From contig JAYQMD010000001.1 of NCBI GenBank assembly GCA_038143535.1, positions 1,550,001-1,614,000 on the forward strand: DNA of 64,000 nt, in the 5' to 3' direction. The position numbers and the translations under genes were made by a program. Positions within the stretch are counted from its first letter, which is position 1; each line of letters opens with the position of its first letter. Of this stretch, positions 1 through 10,684 are shown piece by piece. The DNA comes from UBA7446 sp038143535 (lineage in GTDB: Bacteria; Bacteroidota; Bacteroidia; Flavobacteriales; Flavobacteriaceae). Under the pieces are notes generated by a model. That model did not search any database. It saw only the letters and a list, made by a program, of their open reading frames with translations, and was not told the DNA's origin.

Positions 1-312
1 AAACGAGTCCAATTTACAGAGTAGTACGTACTAGGCTCTAATTTGCTAATGTTAACAGAAATTGATGCGTCATCATTTCCATAACAAACTAGTTCATCTA
101 GATTCGTTTGAATAAGCAAGCCATCGTTTAAAATGGTAAACATATTATTTTCCTCAAAATAACTACAATCACCTGAATCTTGATCACTATACACTAATTC
201 AATTGCATAACTTCCAGGGATTAAATCAATTGTATCCGTGTAAGGAGTAGATGTTGGATTTGGATTCGCTATAATTGAATCATCTATTCCATCACCATTC
301 AAGTCAATACCC
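1..312 (-). CDS. Giant adhesin, leftmost fragment (partial; enters a SprB-like repeat)
   Basis: This is the downstream continuation of the 299-8461 fragment after a one-base deletion in a C run at 310-313. It reads without a stop to the window edge. It first completes a calcium-loop module (GIDLNGDGIDDS, then a TSTPYTDTIDLIPGSYAIELVY beta segment) and then enters a new domain with LVCYGNDDASISVNI followed by YYSVNWT. A Cys-Tyr-Gly-x-Asp-Asp-Ala-Ser-Ile-Ser opening followed by a Y-x-V-x-W strand is the hallmark of SprB-type repeats in flavobacterial adhesins. The reading is direct; the domain assignment comes from motif memory, not a search. Confidence 0.6.
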
Positions 313-1375
313 CTGTTTGATTTACATCTGCAAAATCGTCAATGCCATCACCATCAGAATCGTTACCACCCGTTTGATCTACATCGACATTATCTGCAAT
401 ACCATCATCATCTTTATCCAAATCAACAGGAACACTTAACGGGGATGTATCAGCCATTGCGGCTGCACTCAATTGAATATTGTAAGAATCATCAATACCA
501 TCGCCATTGGTGTCAATACCGCCTGTTTGATCTGCATCTGCTGCATCAATAATGCCATCATTATCAGAGTCTAAGCCTCCTGCCTGGTCAATATCAATAA
601 TATCAGCTATGCCGTCATTGTCCGTGTCAAGAGCTTTGTATAGCAAGTAGCTGTCTAACATATATGTACCGTCAATGTCAAATGTAACTGAGCCCATAGT
701 AAGTGATGTAACTGGGTCTACATCTGAGCATATTGTGGCATTTTTAGTAGAAATGTTCGATAAAGATATTGAAGGATTTTCTAAGAAAATGGTGAATAAT
801 ACATCTTCAATCGTGTATGTACAACCGGATGTATTAGGATTACTATACACTAATTCAATTGCATAACTTCCAGGGATTAAATCAATTGTATCCGTGTAAG
901 GAGTAGATGTTGGATTTGGATTCGCTATAATTGAATCATCTATTCCATCACCATTCAAGTCAATACCCCCTGTTTGATTTACATCTGCAAAATCGTCAAT
1001 GCCATCACCATCAGAATCGTTACCACCCGTTTGATCTACATCGACATTATCTGCAATACCATCATCATCTTTATCCAAATCAACAGGAACACTTAACGGG
1101 GATGTATCAGCCATTGCGGCTGCACTCAATTGAATATTGTAAGAATCATCAATACCATCGCCATTGGTGTCAACACCGCCTGTTTGATCTACATCTGCTG
1201 CATCAATAATGCCATCATTATCAGAGTCTAAGCCTCCTGTCTGGTCAATATCAATAATATCAGCTATGCCGTCATTGTCCGTGTCAAGAGCTTTGTATAG
1301 CAAGTAGCTGTCTAACATATATGTACCGTCAATGTCAAATGTAACTGAGCCCATAGTAAGTAATGTTACAGGGTT
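188..1375 (-). repeat. 657-nt tandem duplication of a TSP3-bearing module
   Basis: The segment from 'ctatacactaattcaattg' near 188 to about 720 recurs from about 845 to 1373. The offset is 656 nt at 245/901 and would be 657 (219 codons) if the missing C at 310-313 is restored. Long stretches are identical, for example around the 'gatgtatcagccattgcgg' block at about 443 and 1100. Confidence 0.85.
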
Positions 1376-4300
1376 AACAGAGCAGGAAATGGCGTTTATA
1401 GTTGAAATATTTGAAATCGAGTACTCATCCGATGAAATTGTGAAATCGTCACGATATGCGCATTCATTAGAACCGGCCACCTGAATTTCAAGTCTATATA
1501 TTCCTGCGTTTAAATCATTTATGGAAAATAAGTTATTGAATGAATTCAATCTTAAAATGTTTTCGAGTAGATAGTCGTCATCAATACCTGCTATTAAAGT
1601 GTCTGTTCCTCCTGTAGAGTCTACATCTGCAACATCAATAATGTCGTCAACTGGGCCATCACTATTTGTAGAAGTAGCATTTTGATCTATATCAATTAAA
1701 TCAGCAATGCCATCTCCATCAACATCATTAAGTTTTTGATACACATCAATTATCCCATCTAAATCATTATCTGAGATATCATGCCAATAAATGTCATATG
1801 CGCCAACAGGACTGATAGACTCTATAGCGATTGAACCTTGCTCACCACAAGTTTGATTAATTACGGTAGTCTCTACATCAAATTGAGAAGAAGATACATC
1901 AAAACTTTCTTCAATAATACAGCCATTTACAGTCTCGATGGAAACTTTGTATATGCCATTACTTAAGTTTTCAACTAAATTGCCTGAGCCAAATAAGCTG
2001 AATGCATTGTTGCTTGGTTCATTTAGATAATCATCATCAACTCCATCAAAATTTGAGTCTGTCCCGCCTGTTAAATCAACATCAGCAGCATCAATAATAC
2101 CATCTGCGTCCGCATCCCCACTGCCTGCATTTTGATCTAAATCAACGGCATCCACAATTCCGTCATAGTCAGAATCAGCAGCATAATACCAAATGTAAGA
2201 ATCTATCATCTGAGTATTAGAAATAACTCCTGGGATAGAAAAATCTATTGTTTTTGTTGCAGAACATCCGACTAATTCAGCTCTAATTAAATCAAGTGCA
2301 TCTTGATCAAACTCTACTGGGTAATAGGAAATTGTAAATACAGATTGATCAATTATATAATCACAGCCAGAAGTATCAGCATTGGAATACTCAATTGCCA
2401 TTACATAAGTACCTGGAACAAGACTTAGTGAATCACTGTAAGTTGTGGATGTTGGTGTAGGGCTTGGTGTCAATATTGAAGGACTGGTATCAGATAATGC
2501 AGCGTTTCTTAGTTCATTCTCTTTATAATCATCAATACCATCTCCATTTTGATCTGCTTTGCCGGAATCAATTGATCCATCCCCATCAAAGTCAGAATCA
2601 AATTCATCTATAATACCATCGTTGTCTGTGTCCGTCCCTACTGTATGATCAACATCCATAATATCAGCATAACCATCATTGTCCGAGTCAAGTGCTTTAT
2701 ATAAAATGTAATTATCAATCAAATAAGTTCCGTCAATATCAAATGCAACTTCACCCATTCTTAAACCTGAAACAACGTCAATTGAAGAACAAATAGACGC
2801 ATCGGTTGTAATGACATTGTCTAGGGTAAACTCGTCAGATAATATTGTGATATCCTCAGCCAAAACACAACCATTTTGCCCTGAGTTTTCAATGAGAAGC
2901 CTGTAATTGCCTGGATTTAAATTACTTATCGAAAATAAGTTATTAAATAAATTCAATCTTAATATGTTTTCGAGAAGATAGTCGTCGTCAATTCCAGATA
3001 TTAAATTATCTGTTCCACCTGTTTGATCAACATCAGCAGCATCAATTATGTCATCTAAATCCGCATCACCACTACCCGGGTTTTGATCTATATCAATAAT
3101 ATCAGGAATTATATCCATTGATGTTATATCGGAGTTAAGAAGTTGTTGATAAACATCAATTACCCCATCAAGATCATTATCTGAGATGTCATGCCAGTAC
3201 ACATCATAAGCCCCAACAGGTTCAATAGACTCAATGGTAATTGAGCCTAAGTTTCCACAACTGACATCTTCTGTTACTATTTCTAACTTGAGTTCAGAAG
3301 TTGTGACTGTAAAATCTTCAGTGATTGTACAGGTAGGTGATATTTCAATTGAAACCCTATAAATTCCATTTGATAAATTTTGAATTTTAGAGCCTGTACC
3401 AAAAAGCTTGAATGCGTTGTTGCTAGGGTCATTTAAGTAATCATCATCTACTCCATCAAGGTTTAAGTCCGTCCCACCAGTCAAATCAACATCTGCAGGA
3501 TCAATAACACCATCTAAATCTACATCACCACTACCAGGGTTTTGATCTAAATCAACTACATCTACAATTCCATCTAAATCAGTATCAACAGCATAATACC
3601 ATATATACGAGTTAATATTTTCTGAATTGAATATTAAAATTGGTCCAGAGGTTGGTAAAAGATCAATTGATTTTGTATTAGAACAACTAGCTAAATCTGA
3701 TTTAATATCGTCAAGCACATTTTGGCTAAACTCTACAGCATCATTTATTATTGTGAATACATCAGAAACATTACATTGATTTGTAACAGAGTTAGCATAA
3801 ACAGTTTCTATAACATATGTGCCTGGAATTAAATCCAATGTATCTGAGTAATCAGTAGATGTTGGTGTAGAGCTCAAAGTTGCTGTAGAAGGACTAGTAT
3901 CAGATAATGCAGCATTTCTTAATTCATCTTTCTTACTGTCTTTAATCCCATCTCTATCATTATCGTCAATGACAAACGAGTCATCAATACCATCCCCATT
4001 TGAATCGATACCGCCTGTTTCATCCACGTCAGCAGCATCAATAATATTATCATTATCAGTATCATTACTACCAGGATTTTGATCTATATCAACAACATCT
4101 TCGATACCATCTCCATCAATGTCTGAATCATATGCATCAATAATACCATCGTTGTCTGTATCAAATTCACCTGAATCTGTTAAGCCGTCATTGTCCAAAT
4201 CAGCATCAGCTAAATCTACTATACCATCATTATCATCATCTGTGGCCTTGTAAATTAAGTAACTAACTACAATATCTGGGCTAGAAACATCAAAAGAAAC

Positions 4301-5335
4301 ACTACCCATTATTTTGCCGGTTATTGGATCTATTTTTGTTGAACAACTTACAGCATTATCAATAGCAATATTTGAGATATAGAAATTATTATCAGTAAGC
4401 GAAATGTCCTCAATAAAGGAACAAGTAGTAGATCCAAATTCTCGAACTTCAACTCTGAATTCACCAGCAGTTAAATTTTCTAAAATCAATGTATTTGAAG
4501 TTCCTGTAATTTCGTTATGGGCATCTGCTATTCCATCAGAATCAGTGTCTACAAATTCATACCAAATGATTTCATAAGTACCAGTTGGTTCAATTGAATC
4601 TATTTCAATTGATCCAGTAGAATTACATGACTGATTGACTATTATACTTACATCTATTAGAGAAGAAATAACTTGAAATTGTCTTTCTACAGGGCATCCC
4701 GTAATAGTTTCGACTCTTACTTTGTAAATTCCTTCGTTTAAGCTACTAATATTTGGTTGAAGGCTGAACAAGCTAAATGCATTATTTGCTGGATCGCTTA
4801 AATAATCGTCATCTACACCATCAAGGTTTGTGTCTATTCCACCTTGTGCAGTATCTATAATACCGTCTGCATCAAAATCAATTTTACCTGGATCAGTAAC
4901 TCCATCATTATCTAAATCTGCATCAGCCACATCTACAATTCCATCTTTATCAGTGTCTGGAGCAAAAGACCAACTATAATTAACAACGTGATTAATGGAT
5001 GGAGTAGTAATGCTGTTGTTTATTGTATCAAAATCAAAATTATCATTAATCCCATCGCCATTTGAATCTGTTCCACCTTGTACAAGATCTATAATTCCAT
5101 CACTTGGAGAAGTATCATCATTTTCATATAAGTCATCAATACCATTAGTGTTAGAATCTGTTCCTAGAGTAAGGTCAATATCAGCAGCATCAATAATACC
5201 ATCTTGATCAGTATCATCTTTTGTGGGATTATTATCGATATCTGCACGATCAACAATACCGTCATTATCGTCATCGCTATCAATAATATCTGCAATACCA
5301 TCTCCGTCAGCATCAATTAAATATCCTAAATTAAT
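190..5335 (-). repeat. TSP3-like calcium-binding loops inserted in beta repeats, about 1.4-kb higher-order period
   Basis: Strings of DxDxDGIxDxxDxDQxxG loops alternate with beta segments. A three-domain unit recurs: (i) SYIWYYA, acidic loops, then NAFSLFG and LSNGIYKVSIE; (ii) CGxxGSIxIESIxPVGAYDIYW, loops, then NLFSI; (iii) GSVTFDIDGTY, LLYKALD, loops, then IPGSYAIELVYSN. Domain (ii) openings lie near 4640, 3265 and 1840. The last domain (iii) is additionally duplicated in tandem. Confidence 0.75.
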
Positions 5336-8300
5336 ATAACTATCGTCTGAACATGTACTTAAAAACGAATGATCATCTAAAATAGATTCCAAAATTTTTG
5401 GCTCTGGTTTAAACTCCAATGTCCCATTAATGTAAGTTGAACAAATCCCCTCTAATAATTGAATCTCATAATTAAGAACAGCAGGCTCAGAGGTTGTTAA
5501 AGTATTGTAAGTCCCTGAAATATCAATTTTACCAGAAGATAAAATATCAGCTATTGGGGTTACGGATATACCAGAAGGAGGTGAAATAAGGTTTCCATTG
5601 CTATCTGTCCAATCAATCTGAATATTTGTTGAGCCTAACACGCCAGTTAGTTGATAATTAATCGGAATTATATTATTGCCAAAACAAATAATTTGATTTT
5701 CCTCACCTAATCCATTAAGTTCATATGTTATATTTCCTAATACTGATATAGTTCCCAGATTAACCGGAGAGAGCGAACTGCAAGCTCCAAAAGTCTCTAT
5801 TTCAATGTCGAAGTCACCAGGAGTAGATTCGTCTATTACACCTTTGATGGTAATTTCATTAGTCGTTTCATTAAATAAACTGAATAAACCATTTGGAAGT
5901 CCTGAAACTGTGACATAAGGATCAATACCCCCATCCTCTACAAGATTACTGTATAACTGAACTTTAATTGGATTAAACTCTTTACCGCTTATAATATTAT
6001 CTCCGTCTATATCTCCAACTAAACTACCATTGCAGTATTCAACGTTAATCGAATTTTCTAAATTTTTAAGAGGGTCTGGTACAATTACAAAATCAAAACT
6101 TTGTGAAATTTGATCACAAGGTGAAGTGCTACTAGTTGGAATAATTTCAACCTCGTATACTAATCGATTAACTAATCCATCTGCAGGGGTATCTGTGTCC
6201 TGATCGACAACTACATTAAGTGTACCGCTAATTGTAACCTCTCTAGTAGAGGCATTGAAAGAACCTTCAATACCATCCGGTAGATTCAGGATTTCTACAC
6301 CATCTGCACCTTCAGAAAGATTATATATTATTGGTGAAATAGCAACCCCTTCACAATATAACGGTGTTTGATCAGCGATATTATTAGAATCTGTATCAAT
6401 TAATCCAGACTTATAGTCTAAAGTGCCATTTGGAATTACTGAAATTGTTTGCGATGGATCATCTAAAATAACTTCAATACATTCACTGCCTGAAGATAAA
6501 ATTTTGTAACGGTAGGTTTTTCTAGTGGTAACGCTTTGAGTAGGTTCACCAACAATTTTACCCGAAGTTTTATTGTACGAAACTCCTTGGGGAAGCCCAG
6601 TGACAATTATATTCTCAATTAAAGTGTTTTCAACATTTATTTCAATATTATCAATTGGGTTGCCAAAACAAACTTCTTGCGTAGCATTTCCAGACGTTAT
6701 TTCAATATTTGGGCCAGGTTTCACAGTTATTGTTCCAGTTATCCCTAACGGAGAAACACCTCCATTAAGTACTATTGGATCTCCACATCCTCCAACTGAA
6801 GTAATAGTATAATTATAGGTTGTTTCTGAGATACCTATCTCATCTGTTTCAAGTGTGCCGGAAATTGTCAAAGACGATCCAATTCTATTAACAATTAGTC
6901 CTGCAGGTAATCCCGAAACTATTGCATCAGTAGCTCCTCCACTCCATCCAACCGTTATGGGCTGTATTGGGGTTTGTTCACATAACGTTTGATTTAGCCC
7001 ACCTGATTGTAATTCAAGTTCTGGACCAGCATTAACAGTAATAGAACCACTGATAATAGTTGACTGACACCCGCTTCCAGTGGTTATTACTTCATAATCA
7101 TAAGTTGTATTAACGGAAATGTTATTTGAAAAAGTTCCTGATAAAGTAAGCGTAGTAGGATCAAAGTCAAAACCTGGATCTTGACCAAGCCAATTTATAT
7201 ATGCTCCAGTAGCGCCTCCTGCAATATTAAATGTGATGTCTGAAATGTCATCTCCCTCACAAATTGTCTGATCTTTATTTGCAGATGTAAGCGTTATTTC
7301 ACCATCAGGCTTAATTGTAATTTTTCCACTCACATCATTACCAAGATTATCCTGGCGACCCACATATAGAAATTCAGGTGGGCACAAGCTACCAATTGTT
7401 GTTATTGAGTAGTAATAGGTTTCTTCACTACTAACATCTTGACTAGGTGTTCCACTTATTGTTACAATTTTAGTTCCAGGGTCAATAGTATATTGAACTC
7501 CACTTGGAAGACCCGACACAACAGCGCCAAGTGCACCTCCGGTCAATTGATATTTAATTTCATCCATCGGCTGGCCCTCACAAACGTCAACATCTGAATT
7601 TGATGTGCTTATTAAAATAATTTCAGGATCTGGGTTTACAGTTATTGAGCCTGATATTGTATCAGGGCATGCATTGGTGCTATTTGGATCACCTATTGTA
7701 GTAATTTCATAACTAAAAACTTGTTGTGTGGTTATTCCAGATATGGATCCTGATATGCTAAATACTTTAGTGGTGGTATCGAAGTTTGGGCTTAATCCAG
7801 TTGGAAGCGATGGTGTAACAATATAATAATCTGCGCCTTCCGAAAGTTGGTATTGAATTTGGTCTATCGCTTCACCTTCACAAACAATTTGGTTATCAGT
7901 ACTTGTTGGTGATATAAGTTCAATTTTCTGCTTAGGTTGAATTGAAATTGTTCCATCTATATAAACTTCTGGACGTTGTGTAGTAGCACACGCATTGCCT
8001 GTAGTAATTACTCTATAGTTAAATTGGGTGCCATCTGGATCAGATGAATCATAAATTACAGACTCAGTTATCTCACCCTCTATTGTAAATTCTCTTGTAG
8101 TGGCATTATAAGATCCAGAAATACCTGATGGAAGTAAATTATTATCAAAGATGACATTTCCAGTAGCAGGATCAATACCTTTACCTTGAAGTACAGCTCC
8201 CGAAGCGCCACCTCCAATTTGGAAAACAATTGGGTCAATTTCATCTCCCTCACAGATTATTTGATTTTCATCTCCTGTGGTATTTATTCCAATTTCTGAA

Positions 8301-8461
8301 TCAGCATTAACATGAATAAAACCAATCAAATTATCATCATTCCCGCACCCTCCAGAAATTTCAACACTGTATGTGTATGTTGTTCCTGTTAGATTAGATG
8401 CTAAATCTCCATTAAGTGTTCCACTAATTATTAGTTGACCAGTTGATCGAACTCCAAACAT
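299..8461 (-). CDS. Giant adhesin fragment: Ig-like modules followed by TSP3-loop repeats
   Basis: This 2,720-codon stretch has no signal peptide; its first Met lies just downstream of a frameshift near 8463, so it is an internal piece of the adhesin. Residues 1 to about 1,040 contain nine modules of roughly 90-110 aa with an 'ICEG.xIxxI.Y.L.GGA' opening and a 'GLPxGI...ISGT' core. From about residue 1,040 on, the protein switches to strings of Asp-rich loops (DxDxDGIxDxxDxDQxxG) resembling thrombospondin type 3 calcium-binding repeats, embedded in Cys-containing beta modules. It ends where a C5 run has become C4 at 310-313; the neighbouring copy at 966-970 keeps five C and stays open. Very acidic, probably calcium-stabilised. 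Confidence 0.8.
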   Translation of the reverse strand: MFGVRSTGQLIISGTLNGDLASNLTGTTYTYSVEISGGCGNDDNLIGFIHVNADSEIGINTTGDENQIICEGDEIDPIVFQIGGGASGAVLQGKGIDPATGNVIFDNNLLPSGISGSYNATTREFTIEGEITESVIYDSSDPDGTQFNYRVITTGNACATTQRPEVYIDGTISIQPKQKIELISPTSTDNQIVCEGEAIDQIQYQLSEGADYYIVTPSLPTGLSPNFDTTTKVFSISGSISGITTQQVFSYEITTIGDPNSTNACPDTISGSITVNPDPEIILISTSNSDVDVCEGQPMDEIKYQLTGGALGAVVSGLPSGVQYTIDPGTKIVTISGTPSQDVSSEETYYYSITTIGSLCPPEFLYVGRQDNLGNDVSGKITIKPDGEITLTSANKDQTICEGDDISDITFNIAGGATGAYINWLGQDPGFDFDPTTLTLSGTFSNNISVNTTYDYEVITTGSGCQSTIISGSITVNAGPELELQSGGLNQTLCEQTPIQPITVGWSGGATDAIVSGLPAGLIVNRIGSSLTISGTLETDEIGISETTYNYTITSVGGCGDPIVLNGGVSPLGITGTITVKPGPNIEITSGNATQEVCFGNPIDNIEINVENTLIENIIVTGLPQGVSYNKTSGKIVGEPTQSVTTRKTYRYKILSSGSECIEVILDDPSQTISVIPNGTLDYKSGLIDTDSNNIADQTPLYCEGVAISPIIYNLSEGADGVEILNLPDGIEGSFNASTREVTISGTLNVVVDQDTDTPADGLVNRLVYEVEIIPTSSTSPCDQISQSFDFVIVPDPLKNLENSINVEYCNGSLVGDIDGDNIISGKEFNPIKVQLYSNLVEDGGIDPYVTVSGLPNGLFSLFNETTNEITIKGVIDESTPGDFDIEIETFGACSSLSPVNLGTISVLGNITYELNGLGEENQIICFGNNIIPINYQLTGVLGSTNIQIDWTDSNGNLISPPSGISVTPIADILSSGKIDISGTYNTLTTSEPAVLNYEIQLLEGICSTYINGTLEFKPEPKILESILDDHSFLSTCSDDSYINLGYLIDADGDGIADIIDSDDDNDGIVDRADIDNNPTKDDTDQDGIIDAADIDLTLGTDSNTNGIDDLYENDDTSPSDGIIDLVQGGTDSNGDGINDNFDFDTINNSITTPSINHVVNYSWSFAPDTDKDGIVDVADADLDNDGVTDPGKIDFDADGIIDTAQGGIDTNLDGVDDDYLSDPANNAFSLFSLQPNISSLNEGIYKVRVETITGCPVERQFQVISSLIDVSIIVNQSCNSTGSIEIDSIEPTGTYEIIWYEFVDTDSDGIADAHNEITGTSNTLILENLTAGEFRVEVREFGSTTCSFIEDISLTDNNFYISNIAIDNAVSCSTKIDPITGKIMGSVSFDVSSPDIVVSYLIYKATDDDNDGIVDLADADLDNDGLTDSGEFDTDNDGIIDAYDSDIDGDGIEDVVDIDQNPGSNDTDNDNIIDAADVDETGGIDSNGDGIDDSFVIDDNDRDGIKDSKKDELRNAALSDTSPSTATLSSTPTSTDYSDTLDLIPGTYVIETVYANSVTNQCNVSDVFTIINDAVEFSQNVLDDIKSDLASCSNTKSIDLLPTSGPILIFNSENINSYIWYYAVDTDLDGIVDVVDLDQNPGSGDVDLDGVIDPADVDLTGGTDLNLDGVDDDYLNDPSNNAFKLFGTGSKIQNLSNGIYRVSIEISPTCTITEDFTVTTSELKLEIVTEDVSCGNLGSITIESIEPVGAYDVYWHDISDNDLDGVIDVYQQLLNSDITSMDIIPDIIDIDQNPGSGDADLDDIIDAADVDQTGGTDNLISGIDDDYLLENILRLNLFNNLFSISNLNPGNYRLLIENSGQNGCVLAEDITILSDEFTLDNVITTDASICSSIDVVSGLRMGEVAFDIDGTYLIDNYILYKALDSDNDGYADIMDVDHTVGTDTDNDGIIDEFDSDFDGDGSIDSGKADQNGDGIDDYKENELRNAALSDTSPSILTPSPTPTSTTYSDSLSLVPGTYVMAIEYSNADTSGCDYIIDQSVFTISYYPVEFDQDALDLIRAELVGCSATKTIDFSIPGVISNTQMIDSYIWYYAADSDYDGIVDAVDLDQNAGSGDADADGIIDAADVDLTGGTDSNFDGVDDDYLNEPSNNAFSLFGSGNLVENLSNGIYKVSIETVNGCIIEESFDVSSSQFDVETTVINQTCGEQGSIAIESISPVGAYDIYWHDISDNDLDGIIDVYQKLNDVDGDGIADLIDIDQNATSTNSDGPVDDIIDVADVDSTGGTDTLIAGIDDDYLLENILRLNSFNNLFSINDLNAGIYRLEIQVAGSNECAYRDDFTISSDEYSISNISTINAISCSVNPVTLLTMGSVTFDIDGTYMLDSYLLYKALDTDNDGIADIIDIDQTGGLDSDNDGIIDAADVDQTGGVDTNGDGIDDSYNIQLSAAAMADTSPLSVPVDLDKDDDGIADNVDVDQTGGNDSDGDGIDDFADVNQTGGIDLNGDGIDDSIIANPNPTSTPYTDTIDLIPGSYAIELVYSNPNTSGCTYTIEDVLFTIFLENPSISLSNISTKNATICSDVDPVTSLTMGSVTFDIDGTYMLDSYLLYKALDTDNDGIADIIDIDQAGGLDSDNDGIIDAADADQTGGIDTNGDGIDDSYNIQLSAAAMADTSPLSVPVDLDKDDDGIADNVDVDQTGGNDSDGDGIDDFADVNQTGVLT

Positions 8462-8776
8462 GTGTAAGCCCTGGCGGTAGATTATTCACAACTAAAGCAT
8501 CTCCTCCTTCAGACAATTCATATACAATAGGATCAATAGTTAATCCTTCACAAATATTTTGATTGTCATTGTTATCAATATTACCATCACCGTCAGTATC
8601 AACAGTTGTTGTTAATGCTATTATTCCTCGTGGCTTAACTGTTATTGTACCTTGTAGTGACGGTGCAGGATCACATGAACCTGTTGAAGTAACAGTGTAA
8701 GAATAAGTTGTTGTAGCGCTAATATCATCTGACGGTGTCCCTGAAATTGTAACTAGACCTGCATTTACAGTATGGG

Positions 8777-10324
8777 TTACGCCATTTGGTAATCCAGTAA
8801 TAGTAACTCCAGTTGCACCCCTGCTAAAGCATACGTGATGTCCTGTATTGATTCACCTTCACAAATCTCTTGAACCGCGTTTGATGAAGTTAAGTTCAGC
8901 TCCTGGTCAGGATTAACCTCAATTGATACTGGTATTGGTGCCGCTGTACAGCCATTACCCTGAGTAGTTACACTGAAATTGTAAATACTACTCGTTCCTA
9001 TGTTCTCATTAACTGATCCGCTGACTCTAAATACATTGCCACCCTCTGGTGTAATTACTATGCCATCAGGAGCACCTACTAAAATAGCTGACGTAGCACC
9101 ATTGGAAACTGTGAAGTCAATAGGAGTAATTGAATCACCCTCGCATATCTCTTGAGTTAAACTACCGCCAGTGTATGACATGTCATGGCCTGGCTTAACT
9201 GTTATTGTACCTTGTAGTGACAGTGCAGGATCACATGAACCTGTTGAAGTAACTGTATAAGTAAACGGCAATGTAGTACCATCAACATCATCTGACGGTG
9301 TCCCTGAAATTGTAACTAGACCTGCATTTACAGTATGGGTTACGCCATTTGGTAATCCAGTAATAGTAACTCCAGTTGCACCCCCTGCTAAAGCATACGT
9401 GATGTCCTGTATTGATTCACCTTCACAAATCTCTTGAACCGCGTTTGATGAAGTTAAGTTCAGCTCCTGGTCAGGATTAACCTCAATTGATACTGGTATT
9501 GGTGCCGCTGTACAGCCATTACCCTGAGTAGTTACACTGAAATTGTAAATACTACTCGTTCCTATGTTCTCATTAACTGATCCGCTGACTCTAAATACAT
9601 TGCCACCCTCTGGTGTAATTACTATGCCATCAGGAGCACCTACTAAAATAGCTGACGTAGCACCATTGGAAACTGTGAAGTCAATAGGAGTAATTGAATC
9701 ACCCTCGCATATCTCTTGAGTTGTTAAACCTGACACAGTCATCTTGTGATCTGGGTTAACCTCAATAGTACCTGTTTGAGTCACTGGAGAAGTTGTTGGA
9801 CACCCGCCAGTAACTGTAACAGTGTAAGAATAAGTTGTTATAGCGCTAATATTGTCTGTAAGTGTTCCTGCTATAGTCACAATACCTCCGTTCACATTGT
9901 AACTAAGTCCTGAGGGTAAACTACTAACTTCTGCACCTGTAGCACCACCCGCTAGAGCATACGTGATTGGTGTAATGGTATTGCCTTCACATACAATTTG
10001 TGATGTTGTATTCGCACTAGAAGTTAAAGCAATTTCCTTTGAAGGATTAACCTCAATTGATACTGGTATTGGTGCCGCTGTACAGCCATTACCCTGAGTA
10101 GTTACACTGAAATTATAAGTTGTGGTTAGGGTAATGTTCTCATTAACTGATCCACTGACTCTAAATACATTGCCACCCTCTGGTGTAATTACTATGCCAT
10201 CAGGAGCACCTACTAAAATAGCTGACGTAGCACCATTGGAAACTGTGAAGTCAATAGGAGTAATTGAATCACCCTCGCATATCTCTTGAGTTGTTAAACT
10301 ACCAGCCAGTGTATGACATGTCAT
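8777..10324 (-). CDS. Giant adhesin fragment: near-identical Ig-like modules
   Basis: An internal piece of about 515 codons made of six modules in the order alpha-prime, gamma, alpha, beta, alpha, beta. Alpha carries EICEGDSITPIDFTVSNGAT, beta carries EICEGESIQDITYALAG, and gamma carries IVCEGNTITPITYALAG. It ends prematurely at 8777 because the C5 run of the other copies (for example gttgcaccccctgct) is C4 at 8818-8821; in the shifted frame the module continues normally to about 8463. The nominal start at 10324 lies inside a damaged region, so it is not a real initiation site. Each module has a Cys in the 'ICEG' turn and one near its end, suggesting an intramodule disulfide. Confidence 0.75.
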   Translation of the reverse strand: MTCHTLAGSLTTQEICEGDSITPIDFTVSNGATSAILVGAPDGIVITPEGGNVFRVSGSVNENITLTTTYNFSVTTQGNGCTAAPIPVSIEVNPSKEIALTSSANTTSQIVCEGNTITPITYALAGGATGAEVSSLPSGLSYNVNGGIVTIAGTLTDNISAITTYSYTVTVTGGCPTTSPVTQTGTIEVNPDHKMTVSGLTTQEICEGDSITPIDFTVSNGATSAILVGAPDGIVITPEGGNVFRVSGSVNENIGTSSIYNFSVTTQGNGCTAAPIPVSIEVNPDQELNLTSSNAVQEICEGESIQDITYALAGGATGVTITGLPNGVTHTVNAGLVTISGTPSDDVDGTTLPFTYTVTSTGSCDPALSLQGTITVKPGHDMSYTGGSLTQEICEGDSITPIDFTVSNGATSAILVGAPDGIVITPEGGNVFRVSGSVNENIGTSSIYNFSVTTQGNGCTAAPIPVSIEVNPDQELNLTSSNAVQEICEGESIQDITYALAGVQLELLLLDYQMA

Positions 10325-10684
10325 GGCCTGGTTAACTCAATTGTACCTTTTGAGTGACTGGAGAAGTTGATGGACATGAACCTGCCAGTAACTGTAAAGT
10401 AAAGAATAAGTTGTTATAGCCATCAATATTGTCTGTAAGTGTTCCTGAAATAGTAACAATACCTGCATTTACATTGGGTTAAGTCCATTTGGTAATCCAG
10501 TAACTTCTGCACCAGTTAGCACCACCTGCTAAAGCATATGTGATTGGTGTAATGATTCACCTTCACATAAATTTTGAATGTTGTTTGATGAAGTTAAAGT
10601 TCAATTTCCTTTGAAGGATTAACCTCAATTGATACTGGTATTGGTGCCGCTGTACAGCCATTACCCTGAGTAGTTACACTGAAA

